Shown: positions 47,898 to 60,465 of the stretch, one piece after another
Numbering within the stretch: the first letter of the stretch is position 1
How the letters are laid out: every line of letters starts with the position of its first letter
Assembly: GCA_000727475.1 (NCBI GenBank)
Contig: KL647310.1
Coordinates: 248,001-312,000, forward strand
Direction of reading: 5' to 3'
DNA from: Sarcocystis neurona
Taxonomy: Eukaryota; Apicomplexa; Conoidasida; Eucoccidiorida; Sarcocystidae
DNA length: 64,000 nt
Notes under the pieces: generated by a model
What the model saw: the letters and a program-made list of their open reading frames with translations, nothing else
Database searches by the model: none
Told to the model about the DNA's origin: nothing
Made by a program: the position numbers and the translations under genes

Positions 47898-48266
47898 AAG
47901 AAGAAGAAAAGGAAGCCGAGGGAGCAGCTGGGGACACTGCTGTTGCGCAGTGGGAGCGGCGGGTCTTTGGTCTTTTCTCCGGGCTGCTCTCCGCGAGAGG
48001 CAGAAGCAGCAGCAGCAGCACGAGGAAGCAGCAGCCACCGCAGCAGCAGCAGCAGCAAGGGGGAAGCGGGAAAAAGTCGGGGCGCGTGGCAGGGGGAGTC
48101 GCACGCAGCAGCTGCTGCGACAAATTCTTACTCTTCGACTGCAGCGGCAGCAGCAGCGGGAGAGCCTGACGGAGTTCCAGCAGGCAGCAACAGAAGAGGC
48201 AGCAGGGTGGACGGTGTTGCTGGGGCTCAGTGTGCTGCTTCTGGCCAACGCAGACGGAAGCACGGG
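47898..48266 (+). CDS. Probable upstream exon of the RBBP4-like gene
   Basis: The frame ending LLLANADGST at 48,266 has a donor GG|GTGAGC in phase 2. A 32-base intron later, an acceptor ACCTCCAG opens the exon that carries the RBBP4 N-terminal helix in the matching phase. Inside, QILTLRLQRQQQRESLTEFQ and QAATEEAAGWTVLLGLSVLL look coded. The 5' limit is uncertain, because another frame (AEGAAGDTAVAQWERRVFGL) looks better over 47,900-48,010. The 32-base intron would be unusually short, so the link is tentative. Confidence 0.3.
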
Positions 48267-48298
48267 GTGAGCGCTGCTGCTGTCGCGCCAACCTCCAG

Positions 48299-48739
48299 GG
48301 CCGGTGGGGGCGCTGCAGACGCTACGACAGACGCCGCAGCAGCAGGAGCAGCAGCTCCGTACCGCAGCAACGCAGGCAGCAGACTGCTGCGTGGGGTGGG
48401 CTGCGGGGGGGTCGCCCGAAAGGCAACAGCAGCAGCATCAGAAGGAGGCGGAACGGGCGGGGGCCGCAGCACGTCGCGACTTGCGGTGCCCCCACCTGCG
48501 GGTGCTGCTGCTGCATGTAACGTCTCCAGATCCTCCGGTCCAGGCGCAGCAGCTGCAGGAACCGCAGGCGACGAGACCGGTTACCCTGCTGCTGCTGCGG
48601 CAGCAGTTCACGGCGGAGGCATGCACCGGGTGAACTATCGAAATTGGCAGAGCAACTGCCTGCTGCTCTACGAACACATCATGACGCACACCCTGGAGTG
48701 GCCGGCGTTGACGGTGCAATGGATGAACGCTTGCAACCC
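48299..48739 (+). CDS. RBBP4/MSI1-like: RBBP4-like exon with the N-terminal H4-binding helix
   Basis: After ACCTCCAG the frame gives about 100 Ala/Gly-rich residues. Then ATG at 48,621 begins [20 protein letters not shown] with [20 protein letters not shown]. The donor is AACCC|GTACGA, phase 2. The helix and the EWP-LTVQW strand are diagnostic of RBBP4/RBBP7/MSI1 rather than generic WD40 proteins. Reading past the donor runs into TATATG repeats. Confidence 0.85.
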
Positions 48740-51700
48740 GTACGAGAAGACATATGCAGACCAGCTGCGTGGCTGCCACCCACTTGCTGCTCTCTCGTAT
48801 TTCTCCCCTCGCCTTCGTTGGCGCCTGGCAAAGAAGCAGCTCGGCCGAAAACGTCTACCTATCGCTGCACACCGACACACACGTAGACTACGCGTACCCC
48901 TACAGATACACATGTATATATACATATATACATGTGTATGTATCTATGTAGGCGTCCCCCTACAGATACACACGTATATATATATATGTGAGCGTTTTCC
49001 TAGACGTCTACGCGCAGAGGCGGTCGTGGAGCAACAAAAGCAGAGCCACAGGAATCCGCATGTAGACTTGCGTAGATGGCTGTGGGCAGATATACATTCA
49101 GCTCGCAGCACTGCCTGGGCCATACCAACGGACGATAGACGTATGTGTATAGACATGTGTCTATATATATGAACACATATCCATTTGAACAGAAACATAT
49201 CTGCGTACGCACGTGTATTTGCTGCTGTCACGCGAGTATATATATATATATATATGGTGTTGCCTTGGGTGTATTTATGTACCACTATGTATATATATGG
49301 AGGTATATACATATATGTATATGTATGAACACATGTGTATGTTTGCTGCTGCCTTGCGTGTGTATATATTTGCTGCTGGCTTGCGCTTACACGTGTGTGT
49401 GTAGGTGTGCTGCTGCCTTGCGTGTGTATGTGTATATTTGCAACTGCGTTGTGTTTGTAGTGTGGGGGCATGCACTTGGTGACTAGCAGTTACCTGTTTG
49501 TTGAGAGTCACTTGCTCTGGACGGACGCTTTCCCTGTTGGTGTGCTGCTGGCGTGTGCCAGTCGCTGCTGTTGCTGCCGCCTGATGTAGCTGCTGCTGTT
49601 GGGTGCGCACCGTTAGCCACTTGATGCGAGGACAGCTGCAGGGTTCCCGCTGCTCTTCTGCTGCTGTTGCTTTTGCTGGTGGGGACTGCTCGCTTGGCTC
49701 ATTGTCCTTGCTGTTGTTACTGCTGCTGCGGCAGCAGATGCAGACGCTGCTGTCGGGGCTGCTGCGGGGTTCCGCTGTCTCGTTACTGCTGCTGTTGCTG
49801 CCCCTGCTACAGTTGGTGCCTGCTTGTGGCGTTGGTAGATGATGCGGCCACCGGTTGCTGTTGTTGCTGTTGCTGTTGCTAGTGCCTTTGCTGCTGCTGC
49901 TGCTGTTGCGGTCGCTGCTCCTGCTGCTGCTGCTGCGAGTTCTGCTGGCGCAGCAGCTGCTGTTGCCGCTGCTGCTTTTTGCTATCCCTGCTGCTGCCGG
50001 TAGCGCTGCTGCTGCACATGTTGCTGCTACTGTTGGTGACTTCGCTGTTGTTGCTGCTGCCAGTGCTGTTGCTGCAGCAGCTGCTGCTACTCATGTTGAC
50101 TTCGCTGTTGTTGCTGCTGCCAGTGCTGTTGCTGCAGCAGCTGCTGCTACTCATGTTGACTTCGCTGCTGTTGCTGCTGCTGCTGTTGTTGGTGGCTTCG
50201 TTGCTGCCGTAGCTGCCGTTGCTGCGGCAGTTTCAGTTGCTGTTGCGTTTGTTGTTGCCGTTGCTGTTGCATGCAGAAAAACGTCCTCAGAGGCTGGCCA
50301 GACGCTCCTCGTCGGGACGCACACCAGTGGACCGCCGCATCCGAATTACCTGCTGCTTATCGAAGTAAATCTGCTGCTGTCAACATCTGCTTTCCTACTT
50401 GTGCTGCTCTCCCTCCTGCTCCTGTTGCTTCTGCTCTTGTTACTTCTCGTGCTGTTGGGCCTGTTGCTGTTGTTCCTGTTCCTGTTAATCCAGCTGCTGC
50501 TCCTGCTGTTGTTCTTGCTGCTGCTGCTCCTGTTGCTGTTGCTCCGGCTAGTGTCAGTCCCGTTGCTGTTGCTCCTGCTGCTGCTGCTTGTTCTTTATGT
50601 GCTGCGGGTGCTAGGGGTGTTGTAGCACCGCTGCGCGACTGTCTCTGTTCTGGTGCGCGCCAGTCCAAGAGTCGCGCTGCCGCTTCCACGGGGTGCCGCC
50701 GTAAGCGCCGGTGCTACAATTGCAGCTTCTGTTGCTGCTGCTGTTCTCGCTGCTGCTGAGACGCATGCAGCTGTGGTTCCGCTGCTGCGGCTGCTGCTGT
50801 TACTTCTGCTGCTGGCCTTGCTGCGGTGCTGCTCTTCTTTGCTGCTGGTCTTTCTCGCTGCACCTGCTCGTGTCTTGCAGTGCGTCGTCGGGCGTGCAGA
50901 TCGCAGCTGCGTCAGCTAACTGGGTTCCCTCCGGCCTTCGCGTGCTGCTGCTGTCTCTGCTGCTCTCTCTGCTGCTGCTGTCGCCCACCTGCATACCGTT
51001 GCTTCTGCGAGCGAAGCCCGTACTTACATTCGTACTGCATCCCTATGAAGAATATTTGCATGTGTCTCATGTTTACTTCCATATACATATATATACGTGC
51101 ATACGTACATACATACGTATATACACACATCCATACATACGTTTGTGCGTGTATATATATGTATATATATGTATATGTATACATGTACACATACATACAT
51201 ATATGCGTGTATATATATATATGTTTATAGTAAGATTCGTGGTGGCAAGGGGGCGCGCTTTGCAGCCGTCGTGTGTCCGGCTTCGTGCCGCAGATGTGCC
51301 AGCGGAATAAAATTTCCTTTTTGGAACAGCTGCACACCAAGCGCCACCTTCTTCATCCACACACACATACATATATATGTGTATGTACACATCTCTCTCC
51401 ACGAAGAGAGAGGAGACCGAGACGCATGCATTCGCATATACAGACCCATATATATGTGCGTATGTATCCAGCGGATTACACACATATACATGTGCATCTA
51501 TAGAGAGAGAGGTGCGTAGTAGTAATCCCCGATATACGCATACGTATATATGTCTATATCTACAGCACATAGAGAGAAAAGAAGAGAGCCCCACATACGT
51601 CCACACACACACACACACACATACACGTGCTGCGCATATATGTATGTCTACATCTGTGCGTGTATATGCGTGGAAACACGCGTGGTATTGTGCTGCGCTC

Positions 51701-54700
51701 GTCTGCATGCAGAGACGTCTGCAGGGGTTTTCCCTCTTCGTTTCGAGTATCTCCTTCGAAAAGACTGCATGCCCTCTCTACGTTCTCCGACGAAGCAGGA
51801 GGATATACACGTATCATCTACCTCTTCACGGGTATATAGCTGTAAATATACACAGAGGTGCGTACGTGAGTGCGTGGGCCCTCTGTCTCCGAAGAATCAA
51901 TAGTACACGTACATATCTACCTGTTCGTTTCGATCTCTGCCTATAAATATATATATATATATACAAGTCAATCTATTAATATATGTATATATATGTAGGT
52001 GCGTACGGTTGTGGATGGGCCCACTGGGTTTGAAGAATGAATAGCGCGTATACGTATCATATATCCAGCAGTGTATATATGTACGTGTATGTATATATGT
52101 GTGTATGTGCGTCTCGATGTACAGATGTGTATATATGTATCATATCTGTACGTGTGTCTCTGTATGGATATTTGTGCCCCTGTCACTACGTGATTATCTC
52201 CAGGGGATGTAAACCCTTGTTTATACGCACACCTGTATATATATATCAATGGATCTACCCATATGTATGTGTGTGTGTGTGTCTCTCGCTCCGTGTCTCT
52301 CTATGTATATGCGGATATATGTCAGCGTATGTGTATGTCAGTATATATATGTGTGTATACGTGGCTGTGGCAGTCTTGCCTCATGCGAGTGTGGACTTTT
52401 TTTGCTGCTGCAGGTGACGCTGCCTCTGGCGCCAGTTCACCCGGCGGGCATGCATTACGACCAACGCGAAGGCACGTCTGCTCCTCCTCCTCCTTGGCCG
52501 TAGCTGAGCTCTCCTGCGGCTGCTGCCCTGCTGCTGCTGCTGCCGCTGCTAGCATGCACTGCTGCCGCTGCGCGGGCGTTGCCGGTGCTGCCAAGCTGCT
52601 GCTGCGACGCTCCTGCTGCTTTGCAGCTTCTGTTACTGGTGCTGCTGCTGCTCCTTCTGCTGGTCCTGCTGCTGCTGCTGCTTCTGCTGCTGCTTCTCCT
52701 CTATCCTTTGCCTCTGTAGGGCAGGTTTCTAGTCTTTTTGTCTTCTGCAGCTGCCGCGCCGGCTCCTGCGGCATCCTCCGTTGCTGCTCTCCGGATGACT
52801 CCTGATCCTGTCGTCGCCTCTCTGTGCTGCAGGTGCTGCTGTCTCTCTTCCTGTTGATCTGCTGCTTGCCTCTCGGTTCCCCTGCTGGAGGGGACTGTAG
52901 CTTCTTCTCCTCTCCTGCTGGTGCTCCTGGTGCTGCTGGAACACTGCATCACCGTTGCGTTTCTCTCCTGCTGCTACTGCTGGTGCTACTGCCGCGCCGC
53001 GCGTGTTTCCACTTGCCGCACTGCAGCAGCAGCTGCACGTTTTCTGCCGCGGCTGCTTCCTCTGCGTATGTGCTCTCCCCACACGCCGTTCGCCTGCTGC
53101 CTGTGTTCGTGCAACTTCTGCATGTGTTTTTTTCTTCTGTGTGCCGCTTGGTTGCGGCACTGCTCCGGTGCCTGCCTCCACGCAGATTATATCGGCTTCG
53201 ACTTCGGCCACGCAGACGCAAAGAAATTCGTTGTCACGACGAGAATTCCACACGACGGCGAGTGCAACGTGTACGTGCGAAACAGCAGCAGCACCAGCAG
53301 CAGCACCAGCAGCAACACCGGGAGCAGCAACAGCAGCAGCAACAGCAGCAGCAACAGCAGCAGCACCAGTGGTAACAACAGCAGCAGCACTACTTGGAGC
53401 AGCAGCGTCAGCACTCCTCGCAACAACGGCAGCAGCACCAGTGGGAGGAACAGAAGCAACAACAGCATCACTACCTGCAGCGACAGGTGCAGCGCTAGTA
53501 GCGGCGGCAGCAGCAGCACTCGTAGGAGCAACACCAGCAACACTCGGGTAGCGGCAACAGCAGCAGCACTAGCTAGAGCAACTGTTGCAGCACCACTAGG
53601 AGCAACAGCAGCACTACCTGCAGCAACGGCAGCCCGCCACGGCAGGTGCCGCCCTGTAGGAGACCAGCAGCAGGAGCGCGTCCTTGCGACATCAGAAGGA
53701 AGGGACTGTATTTTCTTCTGCACCAGGAGCAACCGCATCATGAAGGTGCAACAGCGGAGCAGGGGGCAGAGCAGAAACGCCAGCAGCGCCACACATGAAG
53801 CAACACCAGTAGCAGGACACAGGCAGCAGTGGCAGCAGCGAGGAAGTAGCAGCAACAGCAAAGAAATAGCAGCTGCTGGAAAGGCGAGGGAGAGAAGCAG
53901 CAGCGCCCGCAGCGGCGAACAGCCGCAGCAGCAGCGACGACCGCAGCAGCAACTGCAGCAGAAGAGCGGTACCCGTACCAGAGAAGAGAAGCAGCAGTGA
54001 AGACAGCTGCAACAGCAGGATTCAGCGATGGCACCCGGAGCAGCAGCAGAGTCCTTGCAGCCTTTCCGAAACCTTTTCGTATTGCTGTTGGTGGTGCTGC
54101 GGCTGATGCATGACCTCGGCGCGGGCGAGCTGCAGTGCTTCCGCCGGATGGCTGCCCCGCTGCTGGTCGCTGACGTTGTCGGTCTCTGCTCTAGCGGCTG
54201 CTGCTGCTGCTATTCGCCACTGTCTTCCCTGCGATGCTGCTCTCTTCTGCGGCTGCCCTCGCCACTGCCGCAGTTCTCTCGCTCTGCTGCCTTCTGCGGC
54301 TGTTGCTGCTTTTACTACTGTGCCACGTTTGCTGCTGCTGCTGTTACTGCTGCTATTTCAGAGCTCGCTTCTGCCCGTCTAATCCGATGGTCGTGGCTTC
54401 CAGCGCGCTCGACGGCTGCGGTGAGCCTTCCCGTGTACCTGTCCTCTCGTGCTGCTGCTGCAGCAACTTTTCACTCTTCTTCTGTTCTCTGCTGCAGATG
54501 CTGCGGTCCTTCTTAGTCTCTCGACTCCACACTGCTGCTGCTACTGCTGCACAGGTATTTCTCATTTTCGCTGGGTTGCTTCTGCTGCTGGTGCTGGGCA
54601 GTGGTTTCTTCGGCGGCTGCGAGCCACACTGCTGCTCGCCCCTGCAAGTGCTGCACCTCTCAACAGCTTGAGTGTTGCCGCTGTTTTGCTGCTGCTCTGT

Positions 54701-57700
54701 TCTCTGTCTCCTTTTCTGCAGTGCCGCCCTCGTAGCTCTGTTTTTCATCTGTAAATGCTTGTGTCGGTTTCGCCTACATGCAAGCGCCGTCCACCGTCTC
54801 TTCCATCTCCACCTGGTTTCTCTGCCACTTTCTCACGTTCCGATATATTTCTCCTTCCCTTAGACTCGCGACGGTTGCTGCGACGCTCCGGCTGTCGTCA
54901 CTGCTGTCTCTGGCGCCCGTGCCGCTCTCCCTGCTGCCCCTGCTGCTGTCATCACTGCGTTGCTGCTGTCAGGGCTGCTGCTGTTGCTGCACTAGCTGCT
55001 GCTGTGCTGTTGTTCCCGCTGCCACGGCTGCGGCTGATCCTACGCTAGCTGCTGCTGTGCTGCTGTCCCCGCTGCCACGGCTGCTGCTGATCCTACTCTA
55101 GCTGCTGCTGTGCTGCTGTCCCCGCTGCTGTCGCAGCTGCTCTTGCTGGTGTAGCTCCGTCTCTGGCTGGGCTTCTGCGGCTGTTGCTGTTCCTGCTGCT
55201 GCAGCCGTTGTTACCGCTGTTGTTGCGGGCACTTCTGCTGCTGTTGCTCCTGTCTTCTCTTGCTGCTGTCACCGTCAGTGCTGCTGTCGCTGCGATCACT
55301 GCTGCTGCATCTGCTGCTGCGTCTGCTGTGCTGCTGCCGCTTCTGCTGTGCTGCGGCGGCTTCTGTCGCTGCTGCTGCTGCTACTACTGCATTGTATATG
55401 CTGCTGATGCTGCTTCTGACGCTGCTTCTCCCGCATATGCTGCTGCTTTTTCTGCATGTGTTGCTGGTGATTCTTCCGCGTGTGCTGCTGCTGCTGCTTC
55501 ATTTTTTTCCAGTGTATCTGTTCGACGTGTTGAAGTTCGGCCCAGACGTCTTCGGCGCCCCCGACGACTTCAGCAGCACCACCAGCAGACACCGCAGCAG
55601 CCGCGGCAGCTACGAGGGGGTGATGGGAGGCAGCAGCGGCGGCGGCGCAGCAGCAGCCCCCTCTGCACGCCAGGAGCAGCAGCAGCAAACAGCCACCGCA
55701 GCAGGACACCGACGTCCGCCTCATGGACCCCAGGCGCCCCGTTCTGCTTCATTTATGGCCGCACAGGCAGATCTCGTTTTGTGTGGGCACTCAGCCGAGG
55801 GGTAAGGTCCTCTTTAAACTGCAGTCGCTTTCTTTCTCTTGTTGCTGCTAGTCTCTTGCCGCTGCTGCTGGTCTCTTGCCGCTGCTGCTGCTTTCTTGCT
55901 GCTGCTGCGGCTGCTGTCTTCTTGTTGCTGTTGCGGCCGTTGTCCTGCTCCTCTCTTGCCTTTGCCGGAGCTCTCCTGTTGCTCCTGCTGCTCTCTTTCT
56001 GCTCGTGCCTCCCTCAACACGACTGTGTTACTGGTGCTGTCTTACTGGAGGCGTTTTTTTGCAGCAGCTTGTGCCGCTGTACTGCTCTCGGCTGCTGCAG
56101 ATGCTCCGATACCTCGCTTTTGCTCCTGTCTTGCTGCTCCTGCTGCTGTCCTGTAGCTCCTTCTGCTATCCTGCAGCTCCTGCTGCTCTCTTGCTGCTCC
56201 TGCTGCTGTCCTGCAGCTCTTGCTGCTGTCCTGCAGCTCCTGCCGCTGGCCTGCAGCTCCTGCTGCTGTCTGCCTGCCGCTGCGTTGTGCTACTGTGGGG
56301 GACAGGACTGCCGCGGCTGTTGCTTCCCCTGCTGCTGCTGTTGCTTCCCCTGCTTCCGGCGCTGTGAGTCTCCCGGTGATCGCTTCATGTGAGCGTGCTG
56401 CTGTGGCGTTTGCTGCTGCTGCTGCCGTTACTGTTGCTGCTGCCGCTGCTGTTGCCGTGACGACGCTGCTGCGCTGCTTCTTCTGGAGGAGTCGCTGCTG
56501 CAGCTGCTGTTGCTCCTGCGGTCATCGCAGGATACGCTCACACCTTTTCCTTTCAATCGTTTGCCTCGTGTCTCCGTCTGCGTCTTCCTCTGCGTTCGGT
56601 CCTTCCGCTGTTTGTTGCTTCTGCGTTCTTGCTTCTGAGCAGTCTGGCGGGTCGTTTCCTCAACCCGTTTCTCATGCCGTTTACTCTGCGTCTCTGCTTC
56701 TTTTCTGCGTCTGCTGTTCCTCTTGCACTTCTGTGTGTTCACCTTTTTCCTTCCGTGAACGCTGTGCTGTGGGGTGCTGCTGCAGGTGGGGACTGGAGTG
56801 GGCCCCCGAAGCAGCAGCAGCAGGGCGCGTTGCGTCTGTCGCAGATGACGGCCTCGCCTGTGTGTGGGACGTCAACAGCAAGAATCGTAAGTTCGCCAGG
56901 TCTGCTGCAGCTACGTGTCTGTCGGCGTCCCGCCGAATTTCCCCCCTTTTGTTGTTTTGTCTCCTCTTCGCCTCTCCCTGTCTTGCTGGTGGCTCAGCCG
57001 GTGCTGCAGCTAATTTTCTTCTCTGCAGGCTTCGCCTCGGTTCGCTATCATCTCCCGGACCTCCGCGTTTCTCCTTTTCCTCGCTTTGGTCCTTCCTTTC
57101 CCTTTCCTCTCTCTTCGTCTTCTCTTCCTCCGCCTTCCTTTTCTTCCTGCCTTCTGGAACGGTGGCTCCCTCCGCTTGGCTCTGAAGACTGCACCTGCTG
57201 TCTCTCGAACGTCTCTTCCGTAGAATTGTCGTTTTGACCGTCAGCCTCTCCTCTCCCACTTGAGCAGCTCTCTGCCAGCAGGCTTCCCTCACTACCGTCG
57301 CCTTGTGGCTCTCTTCTTCGTGCTGTCGTAGCGCTGAGAGATATCCACCTGTTCGGTCACACGACAAGCTGCTGCTGCTGCCGCTTACAGAGGGGGAACT
57401 CCTCTGCGTCGCTCTGCCGGCCTGCCAGCGTCTCAGCGCACATCGCGCGCGCCTTCGAACAAAGCCGCGAGGAAACTGACGTGCAAGCCGTTCACATATG
57501 TCCACACGTAATTATACGCCTATATATATGTAAATGTAGGCTTCACGTGTGCGTATTATATATATGTGTACTCTCCTGTGGTACGTATTCTGCGTCAATC
57601 GTATGTGTATATGTATATGTGTATCACAGGCGTGTGTATGTGTCGCTTCATATGACTGAGCGCGGGAGGTGCAGTGTGGCTCGCGCACATTACTATGGGG

Positions 57701-60427
57701 AACGTATAGAGGCGCTTGTGCGGGAACAGCTACGTTGCAATATACACTCATATATATATGTGTATATATATGCATATATACGCATTGTGAAGGTACAGAC
57801 ATATTTCTACTACTGTGCAATATCTGGTATTGTGCGCCGCTGATGCTGCTGCAGGTGATGTGCACCTATACACAGACGTGCCGGATTCCTATAGAGACTA
57901 TGTATTACACGCACTTACATACAAATATATGCAGAGAGAGAAAGACAGAGGTATATATTTGTATACACACTTACATAATACTCACTACTGTATATACTGT
58001 CAATACTGTCATACATATATATATACACGCGATCATACTAAATGAATATATATATATATATATACACATATACATATGCATTCACAGTGAATACACATAT
58101 ATGTATATATACATGTATATACGTATATATATAAATAACAGATATATATGCATTCGTAATGAATATATATATATATATATCTATATACATATATATGTAC
58201 ATACGTACTGTCATAGTGTACATACATTTATATGCATATATAATATACATATATAAATCGAATATATGTTATGCACCCGTAACTGAATGTACAGCAGTTT
58301 ATGTAGACAGAAAATGTATACATGAGTTGATATCTTCATATGCTCACGTAGGACGTATACAGGCATATACTCTGCGTACATACATATATATATACGCATG
58401 TGTAGATACCGGGGTCCACGTTCGTGTGTGTACAAGGATTGCTGCTGGTGCTGCCGTTGGCGTGGTGGAATGTTTTGAACAGCTGCTGCAGCGAAGACGA
58501 AGCGCATTCCTCCCCTGCAGCAGCTCGTCGCTGCTCCTTCCCAGCGTGCACTGCAGGTCAGTATCCCACCGCTACTCGTCCAAAATGCCTCTCGACAGCT
58601 GCACCTGCATATATATATATATGTATTTATGTACATACATGTATGTATAGAAGTAAATGTAACTAGCGGCAGCCATTTCCTCTTCCCCGCTTACGTAGTA
58701 CTTGTCTGAAGCTATACATATATACATACAAATACATGTAGAGTATCTGTATTAATACGTACGTATCCAGCCAGCAGCAGCTGGAATACCTTTGTACAAC
58801 TTCATATATATATATATATATATATATCGTTAATTTTACATAAGTGTGGCCAACTGCAGCAGGTGACTCTCTCCTGCTCGTACGGAATACCCGTCTGAAA
58901 CTATACATATATATGTATATATATGTATTTATATGTATTTGTACGTATATGTGTATTAGTACTTAAGGACAGCCAGCAGCACGTGGAATACCTGTGTACA
59001 GCTCTATATACACGTATCTATGTTTGTACATAGACATAGACCATAGCAGCTATTTACTCTCTTTCCCCTTTACGGAATGCGTATCTACCACTATATATAC
59101 ACATATATATGTATTCATACATAGATGTAGCCAACAGCAGCTATATCCTCTCTGATGGAGAATCCCTCTCAAACAGTACATATATATATATGTATGTATT
59201 CATACACACATATAGCCAACAGCAGCTATATCCTCTCTGATGGAATATCCCTCTAAAACAATATATATGTATATATATGTGTATGTATTTGTACATAGGT
59301 ATAGCCAACAGCAGCTATTTACTCTCTCTTCCCTTTACGAAATACCTGTCTACAACCATATATATACACACTACTATATGAACGTAGCCAGCAGCAGCCA
59401 GTGTCTCTACCCCTCCCACATCTATGTGTGTCTATATGTACGTCAATACAGAAATATTTGTAGGGCGACTTATGTATGTAGCATATATAGTTGGTCGAAG
59501 AAAGCTGCATACGAGCAGACATGTATGGCCAGGTAGACAGAGAGATAAAGGAAGACGGCTGCGCCCACGTGAATGTATGGCTGCGGACAAAGAGAAGCAC
59601 GTGTAGATAGAAAACACGTTTGTATTGGCCCACGGCTATGTGTCTCTGTGCGGGAGCACCTACTAGACCTACGCACATAATATGCGGATACACATATATA
59701 TTATTACGTCCTGTACGTGCGTAGACTTGTGGTAGGTGCGTCCCTATACGGAGAAAGGCGTAGTCGTACACGCGTACCTACACAGGTGTGTATACAGCTG
59801 AATCAGGTGTATGTACACACCAAAAATACACACGTATGCATATATGTATATGTGCAGGTGGAGATCAGTGCGCGCTCAAGATACGGATACATAGCTCTGC
59901 CTGTATCTACAAATATATATCTACACATTCATACATATGTGCACACATGTAGGTATATACGTATGCGTATATATCTGTGTATATATATACATACACGTGT
60001 ACACATGCGAAGACGTCGTCTTCAGGAGCGCTTGCCTGAATTACCTCAAAGGCAGCTGCTAAGGCTGCGCAAGACCCAGAATGTACGTGCGAGATGTTAT
60101 ATATTTACGTGTACGTATAAATATATATATATATGTATGTGGAGAGAGGGGGGGCATGGTGTGTGTATCTAATATAGAAGTACCTTCTCCGCACAGGTGT
60201 GCTGAGAGACGGAGACAGAAAGAGAAGAAGGATAGGAACCTAGGGCGTGCTAAGCAAAGATATACGTGTAGATAGATATTCTTGCCCATGCGTCTGTCGT
60301 GTGCGCGTGTCTTCACGTAGGATTCGATTTGTAGCAAAACGGAAGCGCTGTGGAAAGTGGTGCACGCATGTAGCACGTTTGACCTTGAGCACCGCTGCGA
60401 TGCTGCTGGTGCTGCCGCTGTTGCTGC

Positions 60428-60465
<38 letters not shown>

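Noticed and set aside
57841..57960. Exon-like [15 protein letters not shown] after a GCTGCTGCAG
   Set aside because: It would fit the phase after 56,886, but it has no match to the RBBP4 order. The 57,332 exon ([10 protein letters not shown]) fits both phase and family and continues in phase to 61,007.
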